64,000 bases of DNA from Bacillota bacterium (lineage in GTDB: Bacteria; Bacillota; Clostridia; Acetivibrionales; DSM-1351). Shown here piece by piece: positions 26,953-36,108 of this stretch (its first letter is position 1; the number at the start of each line of letters is the position of its first letter). The position numbers and the translations under genes were made by a program. The DNA is taken from assembly GCA_023400235.1 (NCBI GenBank), contig JAEXFI010000037.1, forward strand, positions 1 to 64,000, in the 5' to 3' direction. The notes under the pieces were generated by a model. The model searched no databases and was not told where the DNA came from. It saw nothing but the letters and a program-made list of their open reading frames with translations.

Positions 26953-27454
26953 GTAAAATCGCCTCGCTTTCCTCAATATGATAAGCGCCAAGGGATTTGG
27001 AATGGAAATTTAGCGCAAAACGTCCCATCCATTCATTCAGGTATAGCTTATCGCCATCTCCCGAATAGACAAGACCGATATTCCAGCTTTTTTTGTACCG
27101 TCCGACATGTCGTGCTTCACCATTATAGAAACGGGTATAGGGAACGGCCATCGGCAAAAGGCGGTCAACAATGTTTTTCATTTTATAGGAAATAAAGCCC
27201 AGTTTCGCTTCGGTAAGAAGGATAACGGTATCTGCTTTCAAAAAACTTTTAAATATCTGCTCATAGCCGTCCTTTATTGAGCATATGCCAGGTGTTTTCA
27301 ACCAGCAATGTGTACAGCCGATACAATGGCTAATCCCATAATGCTCTGTATGTAATATTAACAGATCAGTATGCTGAGCGTTTATCTCAAAAATAAAGGA
27401 ATGGGTTTCCGCATCATTTGGGGGCAGAGTGGAGATTACAAGAATTTTATTCAT
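26885..27454 (-). CDS. Flavodoxin-family NAD(P)H-dependent oxidoreductase (first of two)
   Basis: This 189-residue protein has an Rossmann-like flavodoxin fold with GCTHCWLKTPGICSIKDGYE, a cysteine-rich motif common in NADPH-dependent FMN reductases (C-x2-C...C). It then has LLTEAKLGFISYKMKNIVDR around the FMN site. It overlaps the CPBP gene by 8 bases upstream and the second flavodoxin downstream, a tightly packed operon. Confidence 0.75.
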   Translation of the reverse strand: MNKILVISTLPPNDAETHSFIFEINAQHTDLLILHTEHYGISHCIGCTHCWLKTPGICSIKDGYEQIFKSFLKADTVILLTEAKLGFISYKMKNIVDRLLPMAVPYTRFYNGEARHVGRYKKSWNIGLVYSGDGDKLYLNEWMGRFALNFHSKSLGAYHIEESEAILHAISHIQLLSAPGEKQQHGSNC

Positions 27455-28247
27455 AACTGTTTTCTACCTTCTGTAAATGGTCGATGAGGAACGAAACAAG
27501 GATTGCAATCAGGATTTCTGTTCCCCAAATTGCTGCCGTTTTTACACTGATCGGATTGATAAGGGTACTGCGCGTAAACATACCCTGCAGCGTGTTCCCC
27601 CAAGCATGCAGCATTATACAGGCTAAGGTGGATCTTGTCAGTCGGTAAAGTAGGCCCAAAACGAAGCTGAATGTGATGCAATAGCATAGGAATGACAGAA
27701 AATGCATGCTGGATTGATTGGAGGTTTGAACAAGCCAAAGAGGCAGATGCCAACAGCCCCAAATGACGCCGACTATTAACGCAGATATGGCAAATGGGAA
27801 CTTCTTCTCCATCTGAGGTTGCAAAAAACCACGCCAGCCAAACTCCTCAATTCCACCGCCGATGATCATGACAGGAAGAAAGAGGATGAAAAAATACCAC
27901 GGGTTGCCTGAGGAATCTTCACTGATCAGATTAACAAAAAACTGGCTTCCAAAGAAAATCATCGTGATCCACATCGTTTGTTTAATGTTTGGGGTTTGGA
28001 GGGTCAGCCTAAGAATGTCTTTGAGTCCATGTATTTTTCTTTGTTTTTTTAAGAGAATACAAACCGCATAGGCTGGTGCAAAACCCGCGCCTAACCCAAT
28101 GAGCAAAAAGATAAGCGTCGAACCGATTACACCTGTGAGGATTTCAAACCTTTCTCCTATGATAATGACTGCTTCGATACCCCATGCGATGAGAAAGGTA
28201 AGCATAAGATATTGCACGATACCGTTTTTTTCTTGATTTTCACACAT
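27447..28247 (-). CDS. CPBP-family (Abi/Rce1-like) intramembrane metalloprotease
   Basis: This 266-residue protein has about eight hydrophobic helices and all the conserved CPBP motifs: EEFGWRGFLQP (motif 1), WHLPLW (motif 2) and HAWGN (motif 3). The glutamates and histidines of the putative zinc site are therefore present. Members process prenylated or peptide substrates, or give self-immunity to bacteriocins; its substrate is unknown. It begins 3 bases after the TetR stop and overlaps the flavodoxin gene. Confidence 0.85.
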   Translation of the reverse strand: MCENQEKNGIVQYLMLTFLIAWGIEAVIIIGERFEILTGVIGSTLIFLLIGLGAGFAPAYAVCILLKKQRKIHGLKDILRLTLQTPNIKQTMWITMIFFGSQFFVNLISEDSSGNPWYFFILFLPVMIIGGGIEEFGWRGFLQPQMEKKFPFAISALIVGVIWGCWHLPLWLVQTSNQSSMHFLSFLCYCITFSFVLGLLYRLTRSTLACIMLHAWGNTLQGMFTRSTLINPISVKTAAIWGTEILIAILVSFLIDHLQKVENSYE

Positions 28248-28250
28248 ACG

Positions 28251-28904
28251 TTATTCCTCCTTTGCGCCTATAAAATAAAGGAGCACTTTTGCAAGTGTTT
28301 TGAACATTTCTGTAATGTATGTTTCACTTTCGCTTCCAATGGACTGGATAGCTGTGTCGTTGGATATCCCGTCAATAGCTGCTTGTGTGAACCGAATAAT
28401 TTCCTCTAATGGAATTATAGGTTTAAAAACACCCTTTTCAATATTTTGCAGTATATATCCGATGATGAGATTTTGGGTGGTGTCAAGACTTTGTTTAAAA
28501 ATCAGTTTTTGTATTACAGACTCTTTTTTTTGCGAGTCAAAGGCATACAGCACCAGTAAACCAAAGAGTATTTTGCCACCCACCGTTTTTTGCAGATCTT
28601 TGATATATTCACCGACAGCTGTAATGCTTTCAAAAACAATGTTATTTTCTTTTTTATCCGAGGTCAGCAAACGCTCAATATGGGTTTCCAGCACTTTTGG
28701 CGGTGTGCTTTGATTGACAGAGTCCAGAAAAATCTCGTCAACATATGAATAATAACGGTATATGGTACCTTGACTGAAACCGGTTTTTACAATAATATCC
28801 CGCATAGTAATCTGATAGAGCGGCTTTTCCTTAAACGCTTCATTTGCACATTTAATGATGAGATTTCTTTTGTTTGCCGTGTATTCCTCACTAACTTTCG
28901 GCAT
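28251..28904 (-). CDS. TetR family transcriptional regulator
   Basis: This 217-residue protein has the HTH near residues 15-55 (YQITMRDIIVKTGFSQGTIY, then RYYSYVDEIF). GGGGGA lies six bases before the chosen ATG at 28904; the frame also extends upstream to 28949 through the operator, which is unlikely to be coding. It is first in an operon with the CPBP protease and two flavodoxins and has an exceptional palindromic operator in front. Confidence 0.87.
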   Translation of the reverse strand: MPKVSEEYTANKRNLIIKCANEAFKEKPLYQITMRDIIVKTGFSQGTIYRYYSYVDEIFLDSVNQSTPPKVLETHIERLLTSDKKENNIVFESITAVGEYIKDLQKTVGGKILFGLLVLYAFDSQKKESVIQKLIFKQSLDTTQNLIIGYILQNIEKGVFKPIIPLEEIIRFTQAAIDGISNDTAIQSIGSESETYITEMFKTLAKVLLYFIGAKEE

Positions 28905-28920
28905 GTATATTCCCCCTACA

Positions 28921-28963
28921 TAAAGTGATATATAATGACATAGTGTCATTATATATCACTTTA
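28921..28963. promoter_or_regulatory. 43-bp perfect palindrome, operator of the TetR/CPBP operon
   Basis: TAAAGTGATATATAATGACA (28921-28940) and its exact reverse complement (28944-28963) are separated by TAG. The TGACATAGTGTCA core is echoed by ATGACGCTATGTCAT at 28987-29001. The palindrome begins 17 bases upstream of the TetR start codon. Confidence 0.75.
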
Positions 28964-29003
28964 ACATGTGCAATCGAGTTTGTAAAGATGACGCTATGTC
29001 ATT

Positions 29004-29213
29004 TTAGTTAATAAAAGTAAGTTTTTCGAGAACAGTAATATCTTTCAGAATAACATTTCTCATCTGATGAGAAAAAATTGAATCAGAATGGCCGATTTTT
29101 TCAAAAGGATACCCTGACTTATATAAAAATTCTATATATTTTAGTTTATCGTTAAGATTAGCATCTTGCAGCAAACCTTCCACCAATTCCTTCCTTATGC
29201 GGTTGAAATACAT
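29004..29213 (-). CDS. Possible 69-residue protein of unknown function
   Basis: A short frame ending at 29004 encodes a charged, apparently helical peptide (e.g. KLKYIEFLYKSGYPFEKIG). No ribosome binding site precedes the ATG and no family is recognised. It may be a remnant; no gene on the other strand explains it. Confidence 0.2.
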   Translation of the reverse strand: MYFNRIRKELVEGLLQDANLNDKLKYIEFLYKSGYPFEKIGHSDSIFSHQMRNVILKDITVLEKLTFIN

Positions 29214-29445
29214 GTGCTACTGTGACTGCTAAGTAAAGACGTTCATGGACTTAGGTGTAGCTTATTTAAAAATAATTTTTTCCAAACGCAAATTTTGACA
29301 AATAATTCATTATTAATGTACGTATAATGAATTATACAAGAAGTTTTTTGATACTCAAGAAACCAAAAACGATTACTCATAATTTTCCTAAAAAGAAAAT
29401 GTAGTATGAGAGAATTGTGTTTCAATTTCAAACAGAGCTGACCGG

Positions 29446-29491
29446 ACAAAATGGAGGCTAAAAAAGGATACTTTTTTAGCCTCCATTTTGT
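29446..29491. terminator. Strong bidirectional terminator
   Basis: ATGGAGGCTAAAAAA and TTTTTTAGCCTCCAT form the core of a 20-bp perfect stem (29446-29465 with 29472-29491) around GGATAC, with T-runs on both sides. It separates the TetR/CPBP block from the radical SAM cluster. Confidence 0.8.
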
Positions 29492-29734
29492 TTTTTGCTA
29501 TTATTTTTTAAAAAATCAAGATTCCATACGGTGTTTGGCTCGGTTGGAATTGTTTGGGGTATTGGGTGTAGTTATTAAAGAGTTTAGTCAAAGCTAATCA
29601 ATCTTCAGTTTAAGTATTGGTGGTGTATTAGTAGAAAACGAATATAAGTTACTCTATTTGTCAACAGCAGACATCACGAAAAATGGATCAACTATCGTGG
29701 TATAGAGTACAGATGCTTAAAGGAGTTTGTGATT

Positions 29735-30670
29735 ATGCAAAACTGTTTGAAAACCTCGTTTGATTTTAGGAAATTTGAGATTAATGAAATGACACATAAG
29801 CTAGCAATGATCACATCCAGAAATATAGATTCATATCTTTTATCGCCAATTTATTATCGTTTAACAGGTCGAAAAGGAGCATGGGTGTACTATAATGAAA
29901 TCAGTTTTGTTATAGTAATCAGGCATCCTCATGTTAATAATTCTTTAATGATATTTCCTGAGGTTCGCGATGGTTCTGATTTTTCATTAACAGCAGAAAT
30001 AATACAAGATATTAATGTTGGTAAAAATGAAATTTATCTTTGCAGATATACTGACTTGGAATTTGCCAAATTGAATTCTCAATTAACTAACAATCTGGCT
30101 CTGGAAAAAGTTGTTGAAGAGAATTTAGATTGGAAATATCCTTTACATATTCTTGATACTCAAATAGTATCTGAACTCAAGGGGAGTGGATTTCAGAAAA
30201 TTCGTAATAGATGTTCGAGGGTTGGCAACCAAGTTGATATAATTCCGATTGAAGGGAAGAATCAATTAGGTTTAATGAATTCAATTCTAAAATCTTGGGA
30301 AGAGAGATTAAGATTAACTGGAAATGAAATTGAAGATATGTTTGGGTTTTATCATGAGCTTTTCAGTTTATTTCAAGATGGATTTGAAATGAGGGGTTTG
30401 TGTTTTATGCAGCAAGGTCATCCTATGGGATTTACAATTTGGGATGTTTGTTGTAATGGTATGGCAAATTTATTTGTCAATATATCTGACCCGACTATTG
30501 CAGGAGCACCTGATTTTCAATTGGTAACTACTTGTAGATATCTTCAGGAACTAGGCATTCAATTGTTGAATATTGGCGGCTCAGAGCTGGAAACTTTAGA
30601 TATCTTCAAAAAAAAGTATATGCCTGTTATTAGTCATATGGTTTTTACATATAAATTGGTTTGCAAATGA
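29735..30670 (+). CDS. GNAT-fold acyl/aminoacyl-transferase (LPG-synthetase C-terminal-like)
   Basis: This 311-residue protein resembles the DUF2156/LPG-synthetase catalytic region: a double GNAT-like fold with KGAWVYYNEISFVIVIRHPH near the start and LLNIGGSELETLDIFKKKYM near the end. That class includes enzymes that take an amino acid from aminoacyl-tRNA and transfer it to a lipid or small molecule. I chose the ATG at 29735 (AAAGGAG nine bases upstream) over GTG 29729. It is first in a run of biosynthetic genes all on this strand. Whether it uses tRNA or acyl-CoA is not visible. Confidence 0.6.
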   Translation: MQNCLKTSFDFRKFEINEMTHKLAMITSRNIDSYLLSPIYYRLTGRKGAWVYYNEISFVIVIRHPHVNNSLMIFPEVRDGSDFSLTAEIIQDINVGKNEIYLCRYTDLEFAKLNSQLTNNLALEKVVEENLDWKYPLHILDTQIVSELKGSGFQKIRNRCSRVGNQVDIIPIEGKNQLGLMNSILKSWEERLRLTGNEIEDMFGFYHELFSLFQDGFEMRGLCFMQQGHPMGFTIWDVCCNGMANLFVNISDPTIAGAPDFQLVTTCRYLQELGIQLLNIGGSELETLDIFKKKYMPVISHMVFTYKLVCK

Positions 30671-30744
30671 ATCTGTGGGTGTATATTGTATTAATCTGAA
30701 AAGCAATAGGTTTCCGAGAGCCGACTCATAAAGGGGGAAAACAA

Positions 30745-31929
30745 ATGAATGAATACGTGGAGGCATTGAATCTTATTGAAAATAAAATTAAAGATTTGCG
30801 CACAAAAGTTCCATTAAAAGAGTTTAATAAGAATAAACTTGCAAAACTCGAGATTAACAAGTTTTATTTTGAAGGTAAAGCAGTTGATAGAATTATGATT
30901 GTATTAAGGGCGGCCGGATGTGAGCATTATAAAAAGACTGGCGGTTGCTCAATGTGCTCGCATTTTAATGGGACTACCTTAAATGAAGCAATATCTAATG
31001 AAAACTATATCAATCAATGGAACTCAGTAATAGATGGATCATGCATAGAAAAACCAATAAAAAATTTTAACCTAAACAATTATCCTGTAGTATGTCTTTA
31101 CAATTTGGGTAGTTTGTTAAATCAAAACGAAATATCAATTGATGCTGTTAAATACATTTTTTCAAGTTTGAATAAATTCAAGAACATAAAAAAAGTTATT
31201 ATAGAATCGCGTGCAGAATATGTGAATAAAGAGATTCTTACTGTGATAAAGAAATACTATGATGGCTTGGTTGAAGTGGGAATAGGTATTGAATCAACAA
31301 ATGAGACAATACGTCAACTTTGTCATCACAAAGGACTGCAGGAACTTGAAACTGTTAAAAATGCAGTTGATATTTTGCATGAGTTCAATTATAAAGCGTT
31401 GGCTTATGTAAACTTTAAACCTTGCTTTCTTACCGAGCAAGAATCAATTGATGATGCTATAAAAACAAGCGCTGATAGTTACAATCTTGGATTTGATGCT
31501 ATATCGATTGAACCCACATCCTTGCAAGAATACTCACTTGTTAGTTTTCTGAACAATATTAGTTATTACAGAGTTCCATGGCTTTGGAGTTTGCAAAAGA
31601 TTGTTAAAGGCATATACGATGAAACAAAGAAACAAAAATTAGATATCCGATTGGGTGGATATTTTGATGAAGAAGTTTTTAGTGGTAGTCAAGGTGAAGG
31701 TTTTGCAGGAAGAAATGAAATTTTTCCATATGAAACATCATCGAACTGTAAAAATTGCTCGGACGAATTTATCGAGAACATTAAACGATTTAATGCTACT
31801 TATGATATTCAAGACTTGTACAATATTGAGATGTGCGAAACATGCTACAACGATTGGGAAGCGGCGTGTAAGATAAGAGATAGTCGGAAAATAGCTCAAC
31901 GAATAATAGATGTGTTAGGGTTGTTGTGA
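30745..31929 (+). CDS. Radical SAM enzyme, RaSEA/TIGR01210-like
   Basis: This 394-residue protein has the cluster motif CEHYKKTGGCSMC (C-x8-C-x2-C). That spacing is unlike canonical CxxxCxxC but typical of the RaSEA / TIGR01210 / Elp3-like group, in which archaeal RaSEA cleaves a lysine adduct during archaeosine synthesis. GIGIESTNETIRQ is a SAM-contacting segment. The C-terminus has a second Cys set (CKNC, CETC), perhaps for zinc or an auxiliary cluster. It lies 74 bases after the transferase with AAAGGGGG before the ATG. Assignment to the group is inference from the motif. Confidence 0.72.
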   Translation: MNEYVEALNLIENKIKDLRTKVPLKEFNKNKLAKLEINKFYFEGKAVDRIMIVLRAAGCEHYKKTGGCSMCSHFNGTTLNEAISNENYINQWNSVIDGSCIEKPIKNFNLNNYPVVCLYNLGSLLNQNEISIDAVKYIFSSLNKFKNIKKVIIESRAEYVNKEILTVIKKYYDGLVEVGIGIESTNETIRQLCHHKGLQELETVKNAVDILHEFNYKALAYVNFKPCFLTEQESIDDAIKTSADSYNLGFDAISIEPTSLQEYSLVSFLNNISYYRVPWLWSLQKIVKGIYDETKKQKLDIRLGGYFDEEVFSGSQGEGFAGRNEIFPYETSSNCKNCSDEFIENIKRFNATYDIQDLYNIEMCETCYNDWEAACKIRDSRKIAQRIIDVLGLL

Positions 31930-31996
31930 TAAACAGCAGCTGTAACACCAGAGGCTGACAAGATATAGTCTTATGAAAGTAAAGAGGAAATATATA

Positions 31997-33517
31997 ATGT
32001 CATTTAGATTATTACATAGCGAAAATAATTTGCATAACGGCAAAAAAACTGTGTTTTTGATTAATTCACCGATAAAAGATAATGTGACAAGCGAATATCT
32101 TAATGGCAACGCATTTCCTCCACTAGGAATATTGACTATTGGTACTGCTGTCAAGCATAAAACGGATTGGGACGTTAAAGTATATGACGCACAAGTGACG
32201 TCATTTAAAGAAATTGAGCGTGATATGGAACGAATAAAACCTAATGTGGTTGGTTTAAGCGTGCTAGGGAAAACTTATGAAAACGGACTAAAATTTGCGA
32301 AATTAGCAAAAAATCATGGGGCAATTACTGTTTTTGGAAATGACCACGCGGCATTACTGTATAATAATATTTTGAAAAATCAAGATGATGTAGATGTAAT
32401 TTCTGCAGGTGAGCATGGCGAAAACATGTTTGTGCCGTTTTTGCAAGCTTTGGAAACAGGTATAGATTTTGCCGACGTTCCAGATATGATTTATAAAAAT
32501 GAAAATGGTGTTATTGTTAGAAATTTAGTAGAACAACCGAAGTTACAGGGTCGATATAAAATGGATCAATTTGAGATACCAGATAGAAACTTACTGCCTA
32601 AAAAAGTATGGGATACCTATTTAGAAAACTATCTGCAAAGATATGGTTTTATGCATCCAAGTGATAATGTAACAGGTGTTAGCACAATTAATACGGCACG
32701 CGGTTGTACAAGATGCAATTCAAGATGTGCGTATTGTGGAATTTTGGACTTATCAATTAAACTTTCATCACCAACAAAGTTTTGGAAAGAAGTTGAAGCA
32801 GCTAGGCAACAAATAAATGCCAATGTATTATATGAGGTATTTGATAGCATGAGTAGTGTGCCGTGGTGGATAGAAGAACTTATCAATACTAAACCGCCAC
32901 ATTTAGCAGATACTAAATTCATTTTATACGCTCAAGCTATAGACATTAATGAAAAAACAGTCGATTTGCTTAAACGATTAGGTGTAGTTATGTTAAACAT
33001 GGGTTTGGATAGCGGTGATGACACTATGCTAATGCGGCTAAAGGGTCCAAAAGATAGTGTGGAAATTAATAAAAATGCTGTGGAATTGGTAAATAAAGCC
33101 GGTATGAATGTTAGTTGTAGTTTTGTTTGTGGTGCGCCGGGTGAAACAAAGGAGTCACTTCGAAATACTGTTAATTTTGCAAAATGGATAGCTGATAATA
33201 AACTGGCTGCTGCCATTGAAGCGAATCCATTGACGCTTAGAAAACAATCAAAAATAGGCAGCTGGTTTGACAACCCTGAAAAGGCGAAGAAAGATTTGTT
33301 GGCGATAGGATTGAAAATAAAAAATGAACATTGTCTGCTCGAAGTTAGCTATGCATGGAACAATGAAGATATCTTGACACTAAGTATGGATGAGGCTTAC
33401 TTTGATATTTTTACAAATGTCAATTATAAGCAAATTATTGAAACAGCAGACGAGATAGTTAATTATGCTAAAACAAAAGGTATTGGCAGTAGTGAGAGGG
33501 AAAAATCAAATGGATAA
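31997..33517 (+). CDS. Radical SAM enzyme with N-terminal B12-binding-type domain
   Basis: This 506-residue protein has an N-terminal Rossmann-like domain of the cobalamin-binding group (FLINSPIKDN, FPPLGILTIG, KPNVVGLSVLGKTYENG). No DxHxxG lower-ligand motif is seen, so B12 may bind base-off without a protein histidine, as in most class B radical SAM proteins. The radical SAM motif is RGCTRCNSRCAYCG (CxxxCxxC) near residue 240. Class B enzymes usually methylate unactivated carbons or rearrange rings. ATG 31997 has AGAGGA upstream; the frame extends to 31973. The end overlaps the next gene by 8 bases. Confidence 0.8.
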   Translation: MSFRLLHSENNLHNGKKTVFLINSPIKDNVTSEYLNGNAFPPLGILTIGTAVKHKTDWDVKVYDAQVTSFKEIERDMERIKPNVVGLSVLGKTYENGLKFAKLAKNHGAITVFGNDHAALLYNNILKNQDDVDVISAGEHGENMFVPFLQALETGIDFADVPDMIYKNENGVIVRNLVEQPKLQGRYKMDQFEIPDRNLLPKKVWDTYLENYLQRYGFMHPSDNVTGVSTINTARGCTRCNSRCAYCGILDLSIKLSSPTKFWKEVEAARQQINANVLYEVFDSMSSVPWWIEELINTKPPHLADTKFILYAQAIDINEKTVDLLKRLGVVMLNMGLDSGDDTMLMRLKGPKDSVEINKNAVELVNKAGMNVSCSFVCGAPGETKESLRNTVNFAKWIADNKLAAAIEANPLTLRKQSKIGSWFDNPEKAKKDLLAIGLKIKNEHCLLEVSYAWNNEDILTLSMDEAYFDIFTNVNYKQIIETADEIVNYAKTKGIGSSEREKSNG

Positions 33518-34559
33518 AAAAAGTTTCATACTAAAGGCGCATTTATTTGAAAATGGGATTAAAATCTCTGTAGAGGCAAAAGAAATCTTAAACGCTCAAT
33601 CGGAAAAATGGTTTATGGACGATGGTTATATCACATGTACTGGCATTACGATAAAATTTGCAGACCAGTATATTACAACTAACGTTCGCCCAGATTCAGA
33701 ATATGAGTTGGCTGTAATCGAAGGAAAGCTAGCTGTTTCAGATGGTATGGGCAATCAGTTTAATGCGTCTGTGATTTTCCCTCCAGACTATATGAAAGGT
33801 AATATTGTCATTAGAGGCAAGAAAATAACGAAATATGTAAATACCTATACAGATCGCATCCGCCTGCAAACTATGTATGGCTGTGCGAACAGTTGCAAAT
33901 TTTGCAATGCAAAGGAAAGCGGATACAATTTTAACGACATTGAAGGACTTGACGAAGCATTTCAGATTGCTTTAGCTCAGAGCGATGTGCGCCATGCGTT
34001 TATATCAACTAACAATGTTAAAGATGAAGAAGGTTTTAAAAAATTGACAAAAACAATTGAATATTTTGGAATAAAATATCCATACATGGGTCTTGATCTT
34101 ATGACCTCACCGCGTGGCTTTACAAGCTATACTGATTCAAGCCAGTATAAACCATACCTGGAACACATTAAAAGCGTTGGCATTCATGGGATTGCTGCCA
34201 ACCTGGAGTTGAATAATCCTGATAAACTTAAATTTTTTTGTCCTGAAAAAGCAATCATTGGCCAAGAAAACTACCTTAAGTTTATTGAACATTCTGTGGA
34301 AATATTTGGTATGGATTCTGTGCGTTCTATGTTGATTGTAGGACTCGAAGCTTTGGAAGAAACGCTGAAAGGGGTAGAGAAGTTAGCAGAGCGAGGCTGT
34401 AATCCTGTGCTCACACCTCTATTTCCATATGGAGAAGCTCAAGGGGATACAACTGCAAGTCTCTACATTGAGGCTAAATCGAAAAGCGAAGAAATTTGTG
34501 AAAAACATGGTGTTAAAATGGGGCCATTATGCAAGCCATGTTCGTATAACTGTCTTTAA
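33510..34559 (+). CDS. Radical SAM enzyme (third in cluster)
   Basis: This 349-residue protein has about 110 N-terminal residues of unknown fold, then the cluster motif MYGCANSCKFCNA (CxxxCxxC). The barrel that follows contains GIAANLELNNPD and MLIVGLEALEE, a layout like BioB/HmdB-type enzymes. It ends CKPCSYNCL, three extra cysteines that might hold an auxiliary site. GAGAGGG lies before the ATG at 33510, inside the end of the preceding gene, so the two are translationally coupled. Confidence 0.78.
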   Translation: MDKKSFILKAHLFENGIKISVEAKEILNAQSEKWFMDDGYITCTGITIKFADQYITTNVRPDSEYELAVIEGKLAVSDGMGNQFNASVIFPPDYMKGNIVIRGKKITKYVNTYTDRIRLQTMYGCANSCKFCNAKESGYNFNDIEGLDEAFQIALAQSDVRHAFISTNNVKDEEGFKKLTKTIEYFGIKYPYMGLDLMTSPRGFTSYTDSSQYKPYLEHIKSVGIHGIAANLELNNPDKLKFFCPEKAIIGQENYLKFIEHSVEIFGMDSVRSMLIVGLEALEETLKGVEKLAERGCNPVLTPLFPYGEAQGDTTASLYIEAKSKSEEICEKHGVKMGPLCKPCSYNCL

Positions 34560-34586
34560 ATGATGAAATCTCGAAGGGGTATATTA

Positions 34587-35540
34587 ATGAAGCGAATATT
34601 TGTAGGTCCAAAACAAGCTACTATCGAAAACAGTGATTTTTTTGATGCATCGATTACACTCTTTGGTAATAATACAAATAACAATACGTCATTCCAGAAT
34701 CAAGTAACGTTTGAATTTTGGAATCCTGATAACACCTCTTTGGAGATTGATATATATAACCATGAAGTAGCAAAATTATCGCAGCCAACCGAAATAATGG
34801 CTCACAATCCCAAAACTGTATTTCACTGTACCTTGCCTGACAATGTATATCTGATTTGCAAAAATGATCAATCGACTCTGGAAATCTTAGATGACAAGAT
34901 TCAAACTCGGAATCTATTGAAAAACGTTGTCCCGATGCTTGATTATTATACAATAAAAGGGCAGGATTTTGATTATCAACAGTTGTGTAGCATTTCATGT
35001 GATTTAGTGGTGCAGCTCCCGTTTGGTGGAGGGGGTTCTAAAACATTTCTTTGTAATCAAAGAAATAATCGGGAGATCAAGTCAAGGTTGGAGCTTCAAA
35101 AGGACTATTCAATATCGGCATACCAGCACGACAATGTGCCCTATAATATACATTGCTTGGTCGGTTATGACCAGATTGAGTTGTTACCACCATCACAGCA
35201 GAAACTTGAGATATCAGATAAAATTGAATATAATGGCTCAGATTATAACATTAATATTCCTGCTTATATTAAAAACAAACTTGTTCAATATTCAAATGAG
35301 GTGTGCAAAAAAGTACAAATCATGGGATACCGCGGAGTGCTTGGAATTGATTATATTGAAACAAGGGGAGAATTATATTTTATAGAGATTAATCCACGCT
35401 TCCAAGGCTCTACACCACAAGCAGATGCACTTTTAAAGAAAAGTCAGTTACCATCAATTTTCGATTACAATTATCGTGCTTTTGAAAGAAAAGAAATGCC
35501 AAGTACGAAAAATATGCTATTATCTATTTTACATCTATAG
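34587..35540 (+). CDS. ATP-grasp ligase-like protein
   Basis: This 317-residue protein shows a glycine-rich nucleotide loop VVQLPFGGGGSKTF (near residue 145). It ends with the ATP-grasp metal site YFIEINPRFQGSTPQ preceded by GVLGIDYIE. Such enzymes form amide or peptide bonds via acyl-phosphates. The N-terminal half is divergent. ATG 34587 has GAAGGGG upstream; the frame also extends to 34560 right after the previous stop. In context it probably joins an amino acid or carboxylate to the radical SAM product. Confidence 0.75.
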   Translation: MKRIFVGPKQATIENSDFFDASITLFGNNTNNNTSFQNQVTFEFWNPDNTSLEIDIYNHEVAKLSQPTEIMAHNPKTVFHCTLPDNVYLICKNDQSTLEILDDKIQTRNLLKNVVPMLDYYTIKGQDFDYQQLCSISCDLVVQLPFGGGGSKTFLCNQRNNREIKSRLELQKDYSISAYQHDNVPYNIHCLVGYDQIELLPPSQQKLEISDKIEYNGSDYNINIPAYIKNKLVQYSNEVCKKVQIMGYRGVLGIDYIETRGELYFIEINPRFQGSTPQADALLKKSQLPSIFDYNYRAFERKEMPSTKNMLLSILHL

Positions 35541-35635
35541 TATCTCGTATTTTAGCTTATATTCCCTCTCTTGTTGATATGAAAACAGGATTGATGTCAA
35601 ATGATAGAATGATTTACAGTAAAAGGAGGCTTGCA

Positions 35636-36097
35636 ATGATGAGTATGCTAAAAAGAAGTGAGCTTAAGGTCGGTTGCATTATTAAACCAAATGGATTTCC
35701 AGAAGGACATATTATTACTGTTGAAAATTGTTCATTAGAAAATTTTATTGACAATGATAACAAAAAATATTGGCCTTGTTGGACAATTAGAACAGGTGCT
35801 CCGAAACCATTACATAAATATCTATTAGTTGACTGGGGAATAGATGGAATAATTATCTGGAAGAAATCAAATTTAAATTTTGTACCATCTGATTCAAAGC
35901 TGTGGTTAGAACGAAGTGGTCTAGAGGAAATGGAAAATATTAATAGTAATGAGCCAGAGAGATTTATTTATTCTATACTTGTTTATATTTTAGATTCAAG
36001 TCAAGAAAAACCCAGTAAGTTTTATTGTATTGAGCGCTTACGTAATAATCAAATTTTCCGGTATGAAGGAGAGAGGATAAATATATTTGAAGATTAG
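35636..36097 (+). CDS. Hypothetical protein in the radical SAM cluster
   Basis: This 153-residue protein has no recognisable family. It is rich in Trp, Asn and Ile with YWPCWTIRTG and LVDWGIDGIIIWKK, and appears soluble. AAAAGGAGG lies eight bases before the ATG at 35636. It sits 11 bases before the ABC-F gene, so the two are probably co-translated; a role in immunity or regulation is possible but not shown. Confidence 0.6.
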   Translation: MMSMLKRSELKVGCIIKPNGFPEGHIITVENCSLENFIDNDNKKYWPCWTIRTGAPKPLHKYLLVDWGIDGIIIWKKSNLNFVPSDSKLWLERSGLEEMENINSNEPERFIYSILVYILDSSQEKPSKFYCIERLRNNQIFRYEGERINIFED

Positions 36098-36108
36098 GTG
36101 ATATCATT

